This document shows positions 18,686 to 27,931 of a stretch of 64,000 nt of DNA, piece after piece. The position numbers were made by a program, and so were the translations under genes. The notes under the pieces are model-generated. The model was not told the origin of the DNA, did not search any database, and saw only the letters and a list, made by a program, of their open reading frames with translations. Position 1 is the first letter of the stretch, and each line of letters opens with the position of its first letter. Source of the stretch: an uncultured Paracoccaceae bacterium (GTDB lineage: Bacteria; Pseudomonadota; Alphaproteobacteria; Rhodobacterales; Rhodobacteraceae); the NCBI GenBank assembly GCA_947494675.1, contig CANLVP010000002.1, positions 496,001 through 560,000 on the forward strand, written 5' to 3'.

Positions 18686-20551
18686 GTGACGCCGGTGGAA
18701 TTCTTCGTCGCTCAAATCCTGACCGGCTTGGCCAATGCGAGTTCGCTGTTTCTGGTGGCCTGCGGGCTCTCGCTGATCTTTGGCGTCACACGGATCGTCA
18801 ACTTCGCCCATGGCTCGCTCTATATGATCGGCGCCTACGTGGGCTATTCCCTGATACAGGTCCTGCCGGGCGTTGTCGGCTTCTGGGGCGCGATCCTGCT
18901 CGCAGGCATTGTCGTCGGCATTATCGGCGTATTGATCGAAATGCTGGTCCTGCGCCCGGTCTACAAAGCGCCAGAGCTGTTCCAACTCGTCGCCACCTTC
19001 GGCGTGATCCTCGTGATCCAAGACCTTGCCCTGATCATCTGGGGGCCAGAGGATCTGCTGGGCCCACGCTCACCGGGTCTGCGCGGCGTCGTCCGGATCA
19101 TGGGCGAACCCATCCCCAAATATGATCTGGCGCTCTTGGTGATCACACCCTTTGTCGCCCTATCCCTGTGGTATCTTATGACAAAAACGCGCCTCGGCGT
19201 CCTCGTCCGCGCCGCAACCCAAGACCGCGAGATGGTTGGCGCACTTGGCGTCAATCAGGCGTGGCTCTTTACTGGCGTCTTCGGGCTGGGTGCTGCGCTC
19301 GCGGGCCTTGGCGGTGCGTTGCAACTGCCCAAAGGTGGTGCCGATTTGCTAATGGATTTCAACATCCTGACGCCCGTTTTTGTTGTGGTCGTCATCGGCG
19401 GCATGGGGTCGCTGCCGGGCGCATATCTGGCCGCCATCATCATCTCGGTCCTCAACGTCTTTGGCGTCACCTACGTCCCGCAATCCACCTTGGTCCTGAT
19501 GTTCATTGTGATGATCGTGGTGCTCATGGTCCGACCCTACGGCCTCTTTGGCCGTGAAGAGGTCGCAGGCGAACACGGTCAGGTTGGTGAACCGGAACGC
19601 CCGATCAAACCCGCCTCAAACAAGGCCCGCATGATCGTCGGGGCAGGGCTCTTTCTCTTGGCGCTCTTGCCGATCTTTGGCTCCTCCTTTTCGCTGGTCC
19701 TGGCCACGGACGTCCTCATCTTCTGCCTCTTTGCCGCTTCCTTGCATTTTCTGCTCGGCACCGGCGGTTTGGTCAGCTTTGGCCACGCGGCCTATTACGG
19801 GGGCGGGGCCTATGTCGCCGCCCTCCTTGTGACCCACGCAAATACCCCGATGGAGCTTGCTTTCCTCCTTGCACCCCTCGGGGCGGGTCTGGCCGCACTT
19901 GCCATCGGCTGGGTCTGTCTGCGGCTCACCGGCGTCTACTTTGCCATGCTCACACTGGCCTTCGCGCAATTGATCTGGAGCTTGGTTTTCCAATGGGGTG
20001 ACGTCACCGGCGGCGACGATGGCCTCCTGAACATCTGGCCCGCCGAATGGCTGAAATCGACAAGCACATACTTCTATTTCACGCTGATACTCGCTGTCTC
20101 AGGCATCATCCTGCTACGCCACATCGCGCATTCACCTTTCGGCTATGCCCTGCGCGCCGCCCGCGACAGCAAACGACAAGCAGAGGCGATGGGCATCGAC
20201 ACCGCCCGCGTCCAACTTTTCGCATTTGGCTTTGCCGGGCTGATGGGCGGGCTGGCAGGCGCGCTCTTTGTCTTTGCCAAAGGCAGCGTTTTTCCCAATG
20301 AACTGGAAATCGCCCGCAGCTTTGACGCGCTGATCGTCGTGTTCCTCGGCGGCGTCAAAACGCTGGCCGGTGGCGTCGTCGGGGCAGGGTTCTTCAAAGG
20401 CATCGAAGAAACGCTGTTGCGGTTCGAATACTGGCGTCTCCTCATGGGTCTCTTGATCATCTTCGTCGTCATCGCGGCCCCCAACGGCGTCGTCGGCTCC
20501 CTGCGCAAGGGGCTTGAACGCTCCGGCCTGATCAAAGCGGGGGATCAGTGA
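18686..20551 (+). CDS. Fused LivH-LivM ABC permease
   Basis: 621 aa; N-half 'GLANASSLFLVACGLSLIFGVTRIVNFAHGSLYMIGAY' (LivH), C-half 'LLGTGGLVSFGHAAYYGGGAYVAALL' and 'ALRAARDSKRQAEAMGID' (LivM). Confidence 0.9.
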   Translation: MTPVEFFVAQILTGLANASSLFLVACGLSLIFGVTRIVNFAHGSLYMIGAYVGYSLIQVLPGVVGFWGAILLAGIVVGIIGVLIEMLVLRPVYKAPELFQLVATFGVILVIQDLALIIWGPEDLLGPRSPGLRGVVRIMGEPIPKYDLALLVITPFVALSLWYLMTKTRLGVLVRAATQDREMVGALGVNQAWLFTGVFGLGAALAGLGGALQLPKGGADLLMDFNILTPVFVVVVIGGMGSLPGAYLAAIIISVLNVFGVTYVPQSTLVLMFIVMIVVLMVRPYGLFGREEVAGEHGQVGEPERPIKPASNKARMIVGAGLFLLALLPIFGSSFSLVLATDVLIFCLFAASLHFLLGTGGLVSFGHAAYYGGGAYVAALLVTHANTPMELAFLLAPLGAGLAALAIGWVCLRLTGVYFAMLTLAFAQLIWSLVFQWGDVTGGDDGLLNIWPAEWLKSTSTYFYFTLILAVSGIILLRHIAHSPFGYALRAARDSKRQAEAMGIDTARVQLFAFGFAGLMGGLAGALFVFAKGSVFPNELEIARSFDALIVVFLGGVKTLAGGVVGAGFFKGIEETLLRFEYWRLLMGLLIIFVVIAAPNGVVGSLRKGLERSGLIKAGDQ

Positions 20552-21330
20552 TGACCGTAGTTCTCGAAACCCAGAACCTGACCAAACGGTTTGAGGCAAT
20601 CGTCGCCGTCGATGATGTCTCGCTCCAGCTGCACAAGGGCGAGCTTTTGGCGCTGATCGGCCCCAACGGCGCGGGCAAAAGCACCTGTTTCAACATGCTG
20701 ATGGGGCAGCTGAAACCCACCAGCGGTTCCGTCCTGCTCGAAGGGCAGAACATCACCGGCCTCAAACCGCGCGAGGTTTGGCGCCAAGGGGTAGGGCGCA
20801 CGTTCCAAATCACGGCCACCTACACATCCATGACGGTGATCGAAAACGTGCAGATGGCCCTCCTATCGCACCACCGGCAGGTCTTCTCAATCCTGCCATA
20901 CGCCACCCGCAAATACCGCACGGAAGCGCTCAATTTGCTGGAGATGGTCAATATGGCCGACCAGGCCGATCGCCATTGTGCCACCTTGGCCTACGGTGAT
21001 CTCAAACGGATGGAGCTTGCGATTGCGCTCGCCCATGACCCCAAAGTGCTCTTGATGGATGAACCCACCGCAGGCATGGCACCGAAAGAACGGGTCGCGC
21101 TCATGCAACTGACCGCCGACATCGTCCGCGACAGGGGCGTCAGCGTTCTGTTCACCGAACACGACATGGACGTGGTCTTTGCCCATTCGCATCGGATCAT
21201 CGTCCTGAACCGCGGCGAACTGATCACCGAAGGCACAGCCGAAGAAATCCGCAACAATCCGACAGTGCAAGAGGTCTACCTTGGCGGCGGCACGGTCTTT
21301 GGGTCGGAGGAGGGTGCCGAACATGCTTGA
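20548..21330 (+). CDS. ABC transporter ATP-binding protein (LivG-like)
   Basis: Walker A 'LIGPNGAGKSTCFNMLMG', Walker B 'VLLMDEPTAGMAPKE'. Confidence 0.92.
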   Translation: MMTVVLETQNLTKRFEAIVAVDDVSLQLHKGELLALIGPNGAGKSTCFNMLMGQLKPTSGSVLLEGQNITGLKPREVWRQGVGRTFQITATYTSMTVIENVQMALLSHHRQVFSILPYATRKYRTEALNLLEMVNMADQADRHCATLAYGDLKRMELAIALAHDPKVLLMDEPTAGMAPKERVALMQLTADIVRDRGVSVLFTEHDMDVVFAHSHRIIVLNRGELITEGTAEEIRNNPTVQEVYLGGGTVFGSEEGAEHA

Positions 21331-22024
21331 AGTAAGCAAAATCAATAGCTTCTACGGCAAAGCTCATGTGCTGCGTGACCTTAGTATTTCTGTTCCCAAA
21401 GGGCAAGTGGTCGCACTTCTGGGCCGTAATGGTGCGGGCAAATCGACAACGCTGAAATCCGTGATGCAAATTGTGCAGACCATGTCGGGCGAAATCACTT
21501 TCGCGGGAACCAAAATCTCCGGCCTGATGCCCCATAAGATCGCCAAACTGGGATTGGGCTATGTGCCTGAAGACAGACGCATTTTCACCGATCTCACCGT
21601 GCTGGAAAACCTCATCGTCGGCATGCAGCCGCCACGCGAAGGCGCTGCGACATGGACCCAGGACATGCTGTTTGATCTGTTTCCCAACCTTGCTGAACGC
21701 CGCAACAACCGCGGCAAGGCTTTGTCGGGGGGAGAGCAGCAAATGCTGACCATCGCGCGCACCTTGATGGGGAATCCGTCCTTTGTTTTGTTCGACGAAC
21801 CCAGCGAAGGCGTCGCACCCGTGATCGTCGAGCAGATGGCGCAGGTCATCACACAGCTCAAATCTGAGGGGCTCACGATCCTGTTGTCCGAACAAAACCT
21901 GCACTTTGCCAAAGTCGTCGCAGACCGCGCCGTGATCATCGAAAGCGGTGAGCAAAAGTTCGACGGGACGCTGGCCGAACTCGAAGCGCACCCAGAGGTC
22001 CGTGATGCATATCTGGCCGCATAA
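21323..22024 (+). CDS. ABC transporter ATP-binding protein (LivF-like)
   Basis: Walker A 'LLGRNGAGKSTTLKSVMQ', 'LSGGEQQMLTIARTLMGNPSFVLFDEPSEGVAP'; likely start MLEVSKINSFYGKAHVL at 21323. Confidence 0.92.
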   Translation: MLEVSKINSFYGKAHVLRDLSISVPKGQVVALLGRNGAGKSTTLKSVMQIVQTMSGEITFAGTKISGLMPHKIAKLGLGYVPEDRRIFTDLTVLENLIVGMQPPREGAATWTQDMLFDLFPNLAERRNNRGKALSGGEQQMLTIARTLMGNPSFVLFDEPSEGVAPVIVEQMAQVITQLKSEGLTILLSEQNLHFAKVVADRAVIIESGEQKFDGTLAELEAHPEVRDAYLAA

Positions 22025-22211
22025 CAGGCTAAATGGGGGGGCTGCTGCTAAGCGGTCCAATAAACGTATAATCAGTATTATGTAATTAATGGATTGGTGC
22101 CCGATACCCATTTGTCCCTTTAACTCTGCACTTTCATGCGGCTGGACAACAAACCGTAACACCCGCAACATGCTCCAACTCAGCTGTAACGCCCAACTAC
22201 CAAAGGTCCCC

Positions 22212-23243
22212 ATGAAAGCCATCGTCGCCCACGCCGCCAAAGATCTTCGCCTTGAAGACCGCGACACGCCAACCGCAGGTCCGGGCCAGGTTTTGATCAA
22301 GATGCAAGCCGGCGGCATCTGCGGCTCGGATTTGCACTATTACAATCACGGTGGCTTTGGCGCGGTCCGGTTAAGGGAACCGATGATCTTGGGCCACGAA
22401 GTCTCTGGGATCATTGAAGCTTTGGGCGATGGCGTCACCGGGCTGCGCGCGGGACAGCTTGTCGCCGTTTCGCCATCGCGTCCCTGTCAGGACTGCACCT
22501 ATTGCCACGACGGCAAACAGAACCACTGCCTGAACATGCGTTTCTACGGCTCTGCGATGCCATTTCCTCACATCCAAGGTGCGTTCCAAGAATGGCTAGT
22601 CGCTGACGCAACACAATGCGCAGTGGCCGACGGGCTGACCGCCGCAGAAGCCGCCATGGCAGAGCCGCTTTCCGTCGTTCTTCACGCCGCCAAACAAGCC
22701 GGTGCATTGACAGGCAAACGCGTGCTGGTCACCGGATGTGGCCCAATTGGCCTGCTGGCCGTTCTGGTCGCGCGCGTTGCCGGAGCCGCCCAGATCGTCG
22801 CCACCGACATCACCGCATTCACCCTTCACATGGCGGAAAAAGTCGGCGCTGACATCACCCACAACGTCGCCGAAACGCCCGAAGCGCTCGACAATTACAC
22901 CGCAAACAAAGGCCATTTCGACGTGCTCTTCGAATGTACCGGCGTCGCCCCCGTGGTCGCCTCAACCATTCCGGCCCTACGACCGGGTGCGATCATGGTA
23001 CAGCTTGGTCTCGGCGGCGACATGATGTTGCCCGTGCAAGCCATGACCGCCAAAGAGCTACAATTCAAAGGCTCTTTCCGCTTCCATGCCGAGTTTTTTG
23101 AGGCCGTCGATCTGATGCGCAATGGCCGTCTGGACGTCAAACCGCTGATCACTGACACACTTCCATTAGACGAAATGCACGCCGCGTTTGAACTGGCCTC
23201 CGACCGCACAAAGGCCCTCAAGATCCAACTTAGCTTCGCCTAA
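22212..23243 (+). CDS. L-idonate 5-dehydrogenase-like zinc alcohol dehydrogenase
   Basis: 'MKAIVAHAAKDLRLED', 'GGICGSDLHYYNHGGFGAVRLREPMILGHEVSG', 'CTYCHDGKQNHC', 'VLVTGCGPIGLLAVLVAR'. Start at internal M (22212). Confidence 0.75.
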   Translation: MKAIVAHAAKDLRLEDRDTPTAGPGQVLIKMQAGGICGSDLHYYNHGGFGAVRLREPMILGHEVSGIIEALGDGVTGLRAGQLVAVSPSRPCQDCTYCHDGKQNHCLNMRFYGSAMPFPHIQGAFQEWLVADATQCAVADGLTAAEAAMAEPLSVVLHAAKQAGALTGKRVLVTGCGPIGLLAVLVARVAGAAQIVATDITAFTLHMAEKVGADITHNVAETPEALDNYTANKGHFDVLFECTGVAPVVASTIPALRPGAIMVQLGLGGDMMLPVQAMTAKELQFKGSFRFHAEFFEAVDLMRNGRLDVKPLITDTLPLDEMHAAFELASDRTKALKIQLSFA

Positions 23244-23282
23244 ACCGGCGGGCCCTGCCCTGTATCCAACCAGCACAAAGCC

Positions 23283-24020
23283 TCAACTCGGAAAAATCTG
23301 CGCCATCGCCGCATCAAACCGCGCCCAGGTGATCGTCGCCTTATTGCCTGCATACCCCTCGTAATGCGACTTGCCCGATGGCGTCGGCAATCCTGCCCAG
23401 ATCTTTGCCAAATTGCCCATGAATTTATGTCGTGAAATCTCGCCCGCTTGCATGGCGTTCAACCCAGCCTCAACCAGCAGAGCATCGGCCAGTTTGTTCT
23501 GCACCTCTGCATCAAACACCGCATTTGGGCTCACACCAACCTTGACCACCAGCCGCCGCAACGTGGCGGGAATGAACTGGTAACGGCCAATGGCATGCGG
23601 CTGTCCGGGGGTCGCATCAATCCAATGGTAAATCTGGGCAATGGTCATCTGCGTCGGCCGTCGCGGTGGCTTCACGCGCGCACCATATTGCACCGCATCA
23701 TAGCCCGCCGCCCCAGCCTCTGCCGTGGCAATCAGATTGCGCAGCCGTGCAGCCGCATCCTCTCCAACACCCAGATAAACACGCCCGGTCTCAGGGGCCA
23801 CACGCACCGGATAGGGTCGGAAAAAGCTGGTGCCGTCACGCCCGATAAACAGGCTCGCACCGCCCTGATCCTCGCCCCCTTGCCCCAGATTGACCAAGGC
23901 CCCCTGCCCGCCAGCCAGCCCTGCGCCAAACAGCGACGCCGCCTCAGCCGCCAGGACCCCGGGCCAGATCAGCCACAGCACCAGGATTTGTCGCAATACC
24001 ACAGTTTTCATCGCGGACAA
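23283..24020 (-). CDS. Secreted lysozyme-like/muramidase-like protein
   Basis: Signal peptide; 'IGRYQFIPATLRRLVVKVGVSPNAVFDAEVQNKLADALL' resembles phage-type muramidase (glycoside hydrolase) motifs. Confidence 0.6.
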   Translation of the reverse strand: MSAMKTVVLRQILVLWLIWPGVLAAEAASLFGAGLAGGQGALVNLGQGGEDQGGASLFIGRDGTSFFRPYPVRVAPETGRVYLGVGEDAAARLRNLIATAEAGAAGYDAVQYGARVKPPRRPTQMTIAQIYHWIDATPGQPHAIGRYQFIPATLRRLVVKVGVSPNAVFDAEVQNKLADALLVEAGLNAMQAGEISRHKFMGNLAKIWAGLPTPSGKSHYEGYAGNKATITWARFDAAMAQIFPS

Positions 24021-24054
24021 TCTGACCGATCAAGGTTGAAAAACCGTTCACGCC

Positions 24055-25695
24055 CTAGTCGTCTGTGTGGCGCTGCCGCACCGGTCCCTTGTAGCGTGCC
24101 ACCAAGGGCTCCGGCGCCTCTGATCCATCGACCAAGAACGGCAAAACGCCCTTGCGCGCCGATGAACCACGGCTTGCAATGATCTGCGCCTCGGACCGGG
24201 TCACGCGTTGCGACATCCGTCGCCCCCAATCAGCTAAGTATCCGTAAAGCCGATCAATTTCGGCCCCATGTCCATCCCCCTTGGCCAGGTCATGGAACTC
24301 TTCCGGGTCACTTTGCAGATCAAACAGCATGGGCCGGAACCCACCTTCGGCATGCACCATCTTCCACCGTCCATCAAAGACCATGAAAAGCCGCGCATCC
24401 CGTGGCTCCAACCCCAGAGCGGCACATTGAGGGGTCGACGAATAATCATATTCGCTGATCACATAGTCGCGCCAATCCGGGGTCTCACCGTGCAACCAAG
24501 GTGCCAAAGACCGCCCCTCAATGATGTGATCCGGCACCTCACCGCCCGCCGCCTCAACAAAGGTCGCGGCCAGATCGATGCTTTCGACCAAAGCATCGCA
24601 CACCGTGCCGCGTGTGGCATCCGCCTCGGTCCGCGGATCATAGACGATCATCGGCACCCGCACCGATGGCGCGTGAAACAGATCCTTTTCGCCCAGCCAA
24701 TGATCGCCCAGATAATCCCCATGGTCCGAGGTCAGCACGATCATCGTGTCATCCATCCGCCCCGTCGCCTCAAGATGATCCAGCAAGCGACCCAACTGGT
24801 CGTCACACTGCTTGATCAACCCCATATAGGCCGGGATCACCTTGTTGCGGACCTCATCTTGCTGAAACGCCGCCGCGATCTTGTTGCCAATATAGGCGCC
24901 GTAAACCGGATGCGGATCGTCCTTCTCAACAGGGTCACGCACCGCTGGCGGCACATGCTGCGGCCCGAACATGTTGTGATAGGGTGCGGGCACAATATAG
25001 GGCCAATGCGGCTTGATATAGCTCAGGTGCGCGCACCACGGCCCCTCTGCCTGATCGACAAAGCGGATCGCCTCTGACGTCAGCCACGGCGTCTCACTAT
25101 CTTCTTCGCGGATATTGGCGGGCTTGTCGGCATTGCGGAACATCCAGCCGCTGGCGATCTGATCGTCATCCACCCCGGCATTGGCATAATCCGCCCAAGG
25201 GTTTTCGCCGTCATATCCCTTGGACTTGAGGTAGGCGTTATAGGGCGACTGGCCTTTGTCATAGTAACCATCCGGCCCATAGGCCCAAAGCCCATCATCG
25301 CGCTGCCACACGTCAAACCCGCATTCCGCCTGCCGCGCCCCAATGACGCTATCCGCAGACAGCCCAAGCCGTTCCATCCCTTCCGCATCGACCGCCATAT
25401 GGGTCTTGCCGATCAGATGACAGGACATGCCCAGCTTGCGCAGATGATCGCCCAGCGTCACCTCGCCCACGCGCAAGGGAAAGCCATTCCACTGCGCCCC
25501 GTGGCTGCTGGCATAGCGCCCGGTGTAATAGCACATCCGGCTGGCACCACAGATCGGCGATTGCACATAGGCCTGATCAAACCGCACACCCATGGCGGCG
25601 ACCCGATCAAAGTTTGGCGTCTTCAGATGCGGATGCCCCGCACAGCTCAGGTAATCAAACCGGAGCTGGTCATACATGATAAAGAGAATGTTCAT
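24055..25695 (-). CDS. Type I sulfatase / phosphonate monoester hydrolase family
   Basis: 'MNILFIMYDQLRFDYLSCAGHP', formylglycine-type motif 'CGASRMCYYTGR', 'MIVLTSDHGDYLGDHWLGEK'. Start moved to the internal M. Confidence 0.85.
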   Translation of the reverse strand: MNILFIMYDQLRFDYLSCAGHPHLKTPNFDRVAAMGVRFDQAYVQSPICGASRMCYYTGRYASSHGAQWNGFPLRVGEVTLGDHLRKLGMSCHLIGKTHMAVDAEGMERLGLSADSVIGARQAECGFDVWQRDDGLWAYGPDGYYDKGQSPYNAYLKSKGYDGENPWADYANAGVDDDQIASGWMFRNADKPANIREEDSETPWLTSEAIRFVDQAEGPWCAHLSYIKPHWPYIVPAPYHNMFGPQHVPPAVRDPVEKDDPHPVYGAYIGNKIAAAFQQDEVRNKVIPAYMGLIKQCDDQLGRLLDHLEATGRMDDTMIVLTSDHGDYLGDHWLGEKDLFHAPSVRVPMIVYDPRTEADATRGTVCDALVESIDLAATFVEAAGGEVPDHIIEGRSLAPWLHGETPDWRDYVISEYDYSSTPQCAALGLEPRDARLFMVFDGRWKMVHAEGGFRPMLFDLQSDPEEFHDLAKGDGHGAEIDRLYGYLADWGRRMSQRVTRSEAQIIASRGSSARKGVLPFLVDGSEAPEPLVARYKGPVRQRHTDD

Positions 25696-25871
25696 GAAGA
25701 TGACTGTCGTGTGAATTGCCCGTGCAGGCAATCAGATTCATAACCCGTTCATCCGCGCGCTGCGTTCAGAGATTGGTCATCACATTTTCACTGAAAATGA
25801 CGTGATTTCTGACCCCTGCTCCCACAACCAGCCCTGCACGCAGCCTTACTTAACGCATCTTAAGACCCTGA

Positions 25872-25921
25872 TGCATATGGATTCTGCACGGGTCGTGCAT
25901 GGGGTGTGCATTGGTTCTGCA
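25872..25921. repeat. Five TGCA motifs at ~11-bp phase upstream of tmRNA
   Basis: TGCA at 25872, 25885, 25896, 25907 and 25918 (spacings 13, 11, 11, 11) in gaTGCATatggattcTGCACgggtcgTGCATggggtgTGCATtggttcTGCAT. Confidence 0.6.
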
Positions 25922-25994
25922 TCCCGTTTTCACCGATTTCGCCCCGTTAACCATCCCCCGCACGCTTCCCCTTGCCCAAAGACATTTTGCTGCC

Positions 25995-26325
25995 TACATA
26001 TGAGATGTCCTTCGGGACTATGGACATAAACGCGCTCGTAATAAGCGGATCGGACCCGGGGGCGGTACCCGGCGTCTCCACCAATCAACCTTCATTTGGG
26101 GTCGGATGGGGACGAAATAGGATCGACGAACGTCTAAAGGGGTTAGCTTTGTCTCGGCGATATACCACCGTTATCGGTTCAAATTGTATAGTTGCAAATG
26201 ACAACCATGCTCCAGTGGCAGTCGCAGCGTAAGCTGTGCCTAATACTGAAATCTTAACTCCTACGGTTTAGCGACCATAGGCGGGGTTCGCAGGTACCTG
26301 GCAACAGAAACCTGCACTTAACCCC
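25995..26325 (+). ncRNA. ssrA: Permuted two-piece tmRNA (alphaproteobacterial)
   Basis: Acceptor piece ends ...GGACCCGGGGGCGGTACCCGGCGTCTCCACCA (CCA at 26081-26083); coding piece begins GGGGACG at 26108, pairing with CGTCTCC (7-bp acceptor stem, one G-U); tag ORF GCAAATGACAACCATGCTCCAGTGGCAGTCGCAGCGTAA = ANDNHAPVAVAA*. Outer ends approximate. Confidence 0.92.
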
Positions 26326-26408
26326 CTCAAATCTGTGCATTTTTTGACCCACGTCGCCGTGAACGCCCGCCTCTTGCCTTTCGCGCGGGGCTTGCGCACC
26401 ATAGTTGC

Positions 26409-27062
26409 ATGGGGCGTTTACCTTTTCTGTCTATGATCTGCGCAATCTGGCCAGCGATCACCTCGGCTTGTGACACGGCGTTGCTTTTGACCATCGATGT
26501 CTCGAACTCCGTTGATCCGGGCGAATACAGGGTCCAGACCGATGGCCTCGCCGATGCGCTTCAGGACGCGGAAGTGATTGAGGCGATCATACAAAACCAG
26601 GCCGCAATTGCCGTGGTGCAATGGTCCGGTTTCGACCGGCAAGAGGTGTCGATCCCCTGGACCCGCGTGTCTACCGCCGCTGATGTCGCCGCATTGTCCC
26701 AGCGGGCCCGCTTGATGCCGCGTGCTTTTGTTCTCTCTGATACCGCCCCGGCAGAGGCGATCTACTTTTCCTTGAAGTTGTTTTCCCAAGTCCCTGACTG
26801 CAAACGCAAAATCATTGATGTCTCTGGGGACGGCACGCCCAATGGCGGCTCTGAGGTGCGCAATGCAAGACGCGCCGCAGAACAGCAAGGGGTGACCATC
26901 AACGGCATCGCTATTGAATCGATGGGCCTTGCGATCACAAATTTCTTTCGGGGGGCCGTCATTACCCGCGACGGCTTCGTCATGACCGCCCGCACCCACC
27001 GCGAATACGCTCAGACCCTGCGCCGCAAGATCATCCGCGAACTGAGCCGCGTCGTGGGTTAG
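26409..27062 (+). CDS. DUF1194 (von Willebrand factor A-like) secreted protein
   Basis: 'DTALLLTIDVSNSVDPGEYRVQTDGLADAL', 'KRKIIDVSGDGTPNGGSEVRNARRAAEQQGVTINGIAI'. Confidence 0.82.
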   Translation: MGRLPFLSMICAIWPAITSACDTALLLTIDVSNSVDPGEYRVQTDGLADALQDAEVIEAIIQNQAAIAVVQWSGFDRQEVSIPWTRVSTAADVAALSQRARLMPRAFVLSDTAPAEAIYFSLKLFSQVPDCKRKIIDVSGDGTPNGGSEVRNARRAAEQQGVTINGIAIESMGLAITNFFRGAVITRDGFVMTARTHREYAQTLRRKIIRELSRVVG

Positions 27063-27646
27063 CTTTCGCAGGTCGAAGCATTGGCCTGCACCGACCCGAT
27101 CAACCGCTGATCGCTGCTGATGTAGTTGTAGACATATTCAAACCCATAGTCTTCCATCAGGGTCTTGATCGCATCGCCCTGACACAGCGTCGCCGTCACC
27201 AAGTTCGCTTGCGACGACATGATGCTTTCTACATTCAGCGCATCGTAAGTCCCTGGAACTGTGTAATAATACCGGACCATCAGGTTTGAAACGGCCATGT
27301 TTGAAAACCGCACAGCATCGCCATCGCGGTCCCGGTCAGCTTCGTTCATCGCGCGCGCTGTGTCCTCGAAAAACGCAATGACTTCGCGTTGCTCATCGGT
27401 CAATTCCTGATCCTGCGTCAGGCCCTGCTCTGACAATGCAACGATGGCCTCAATCTGGTTCACGGGGCTGACGGTCGTCAAATCATTGGTGGTGCGCGTC
27501 ACCTGCGGCGTAGCTGCCGTTTGCACTGGCGCGGGCGCGACTTGGGCCGTTTGATTGGGTTCGTCAAACGCGCCCAGGAAATAGGCCACGCCCAGCGTGA
27601 TCAATGCGCCGGTCGACATCATCCCGATGGATTCCGTGATGTTCAT
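27059..27646 (-). CDS. Hypothetical protein with N-terminal TM segment
   Basis: Start likely MNITESIGMMSTGALITLGVAYFLGAF at 27646; no family recognised. Confidence 0.55.
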   Translation of the reverse strand: MNITESIGMMSTGALITLGVAYFLGAFDEPNQTAQVAPAPVQTAATPQVTRTTNDLTTVSPVNQIEAIVALSEQGLTQDQELTDEQREVIAFFEDTARAMNEADRDRDGDAVRFSNMAVSNLMVRYYYTVPGTYDALNVESIMSSQANLVTATLCQGDAIKTLMEDYGFEYVYNYISSDQRLIGSVQANASTCES

Positions 27647-27791
27647 TTTCTTCCCCCAATATACAGCCCGTCTGGCAGGACGGTTTAGACGCCGCAGCAA
27701 TATCTCGCGGATCATGTCAAGCGCGATACCATATCATGCGCAATTTGAGCAAGGTTTGACCAGCGCAAAAGCGCCAAAAACTGGGGATAAA

Positions 27792-27843
27792 GTAAGAATT
27801 GCTGCTTTTTCGGTCAGTTGACCCGCAGCAAATTCTTGCTTAC
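27792..27843. promoter_or_regulatory. Imperfect inverted repeat upstream of the chromate operon
   Basis: GTAAGAATTGCTGC (27792-27805) opposite GCAGCAAATTCTTGCTTAC (27825-27843), 19-nt spacer. Confidence 0.4.
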
Positions 27844-27931
27844 CAAACGTGCTATGGGGTCCACGTGCGACCACCCCGTGAGGCTTCGGCCCAAGGTTCG
27901 CATCCGCTGAAAAGATCAGAAAGGGTGCCCC

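Noticed and set aside
21224-22318. 364-aa minus-strand ORF opposite LivG/LivF
   Set aside because: Antisense to strongly supported ABC ATPases; long open antisense frames are expected at this GC content and the protein has no recognisable domains.
25972-26232. 86-aa plus-strand ORF ending ANDNHAPVAVAA
   Set aside because: It is the tmRNA tag reading frame running through the acceptor piece; not a normal CDS.
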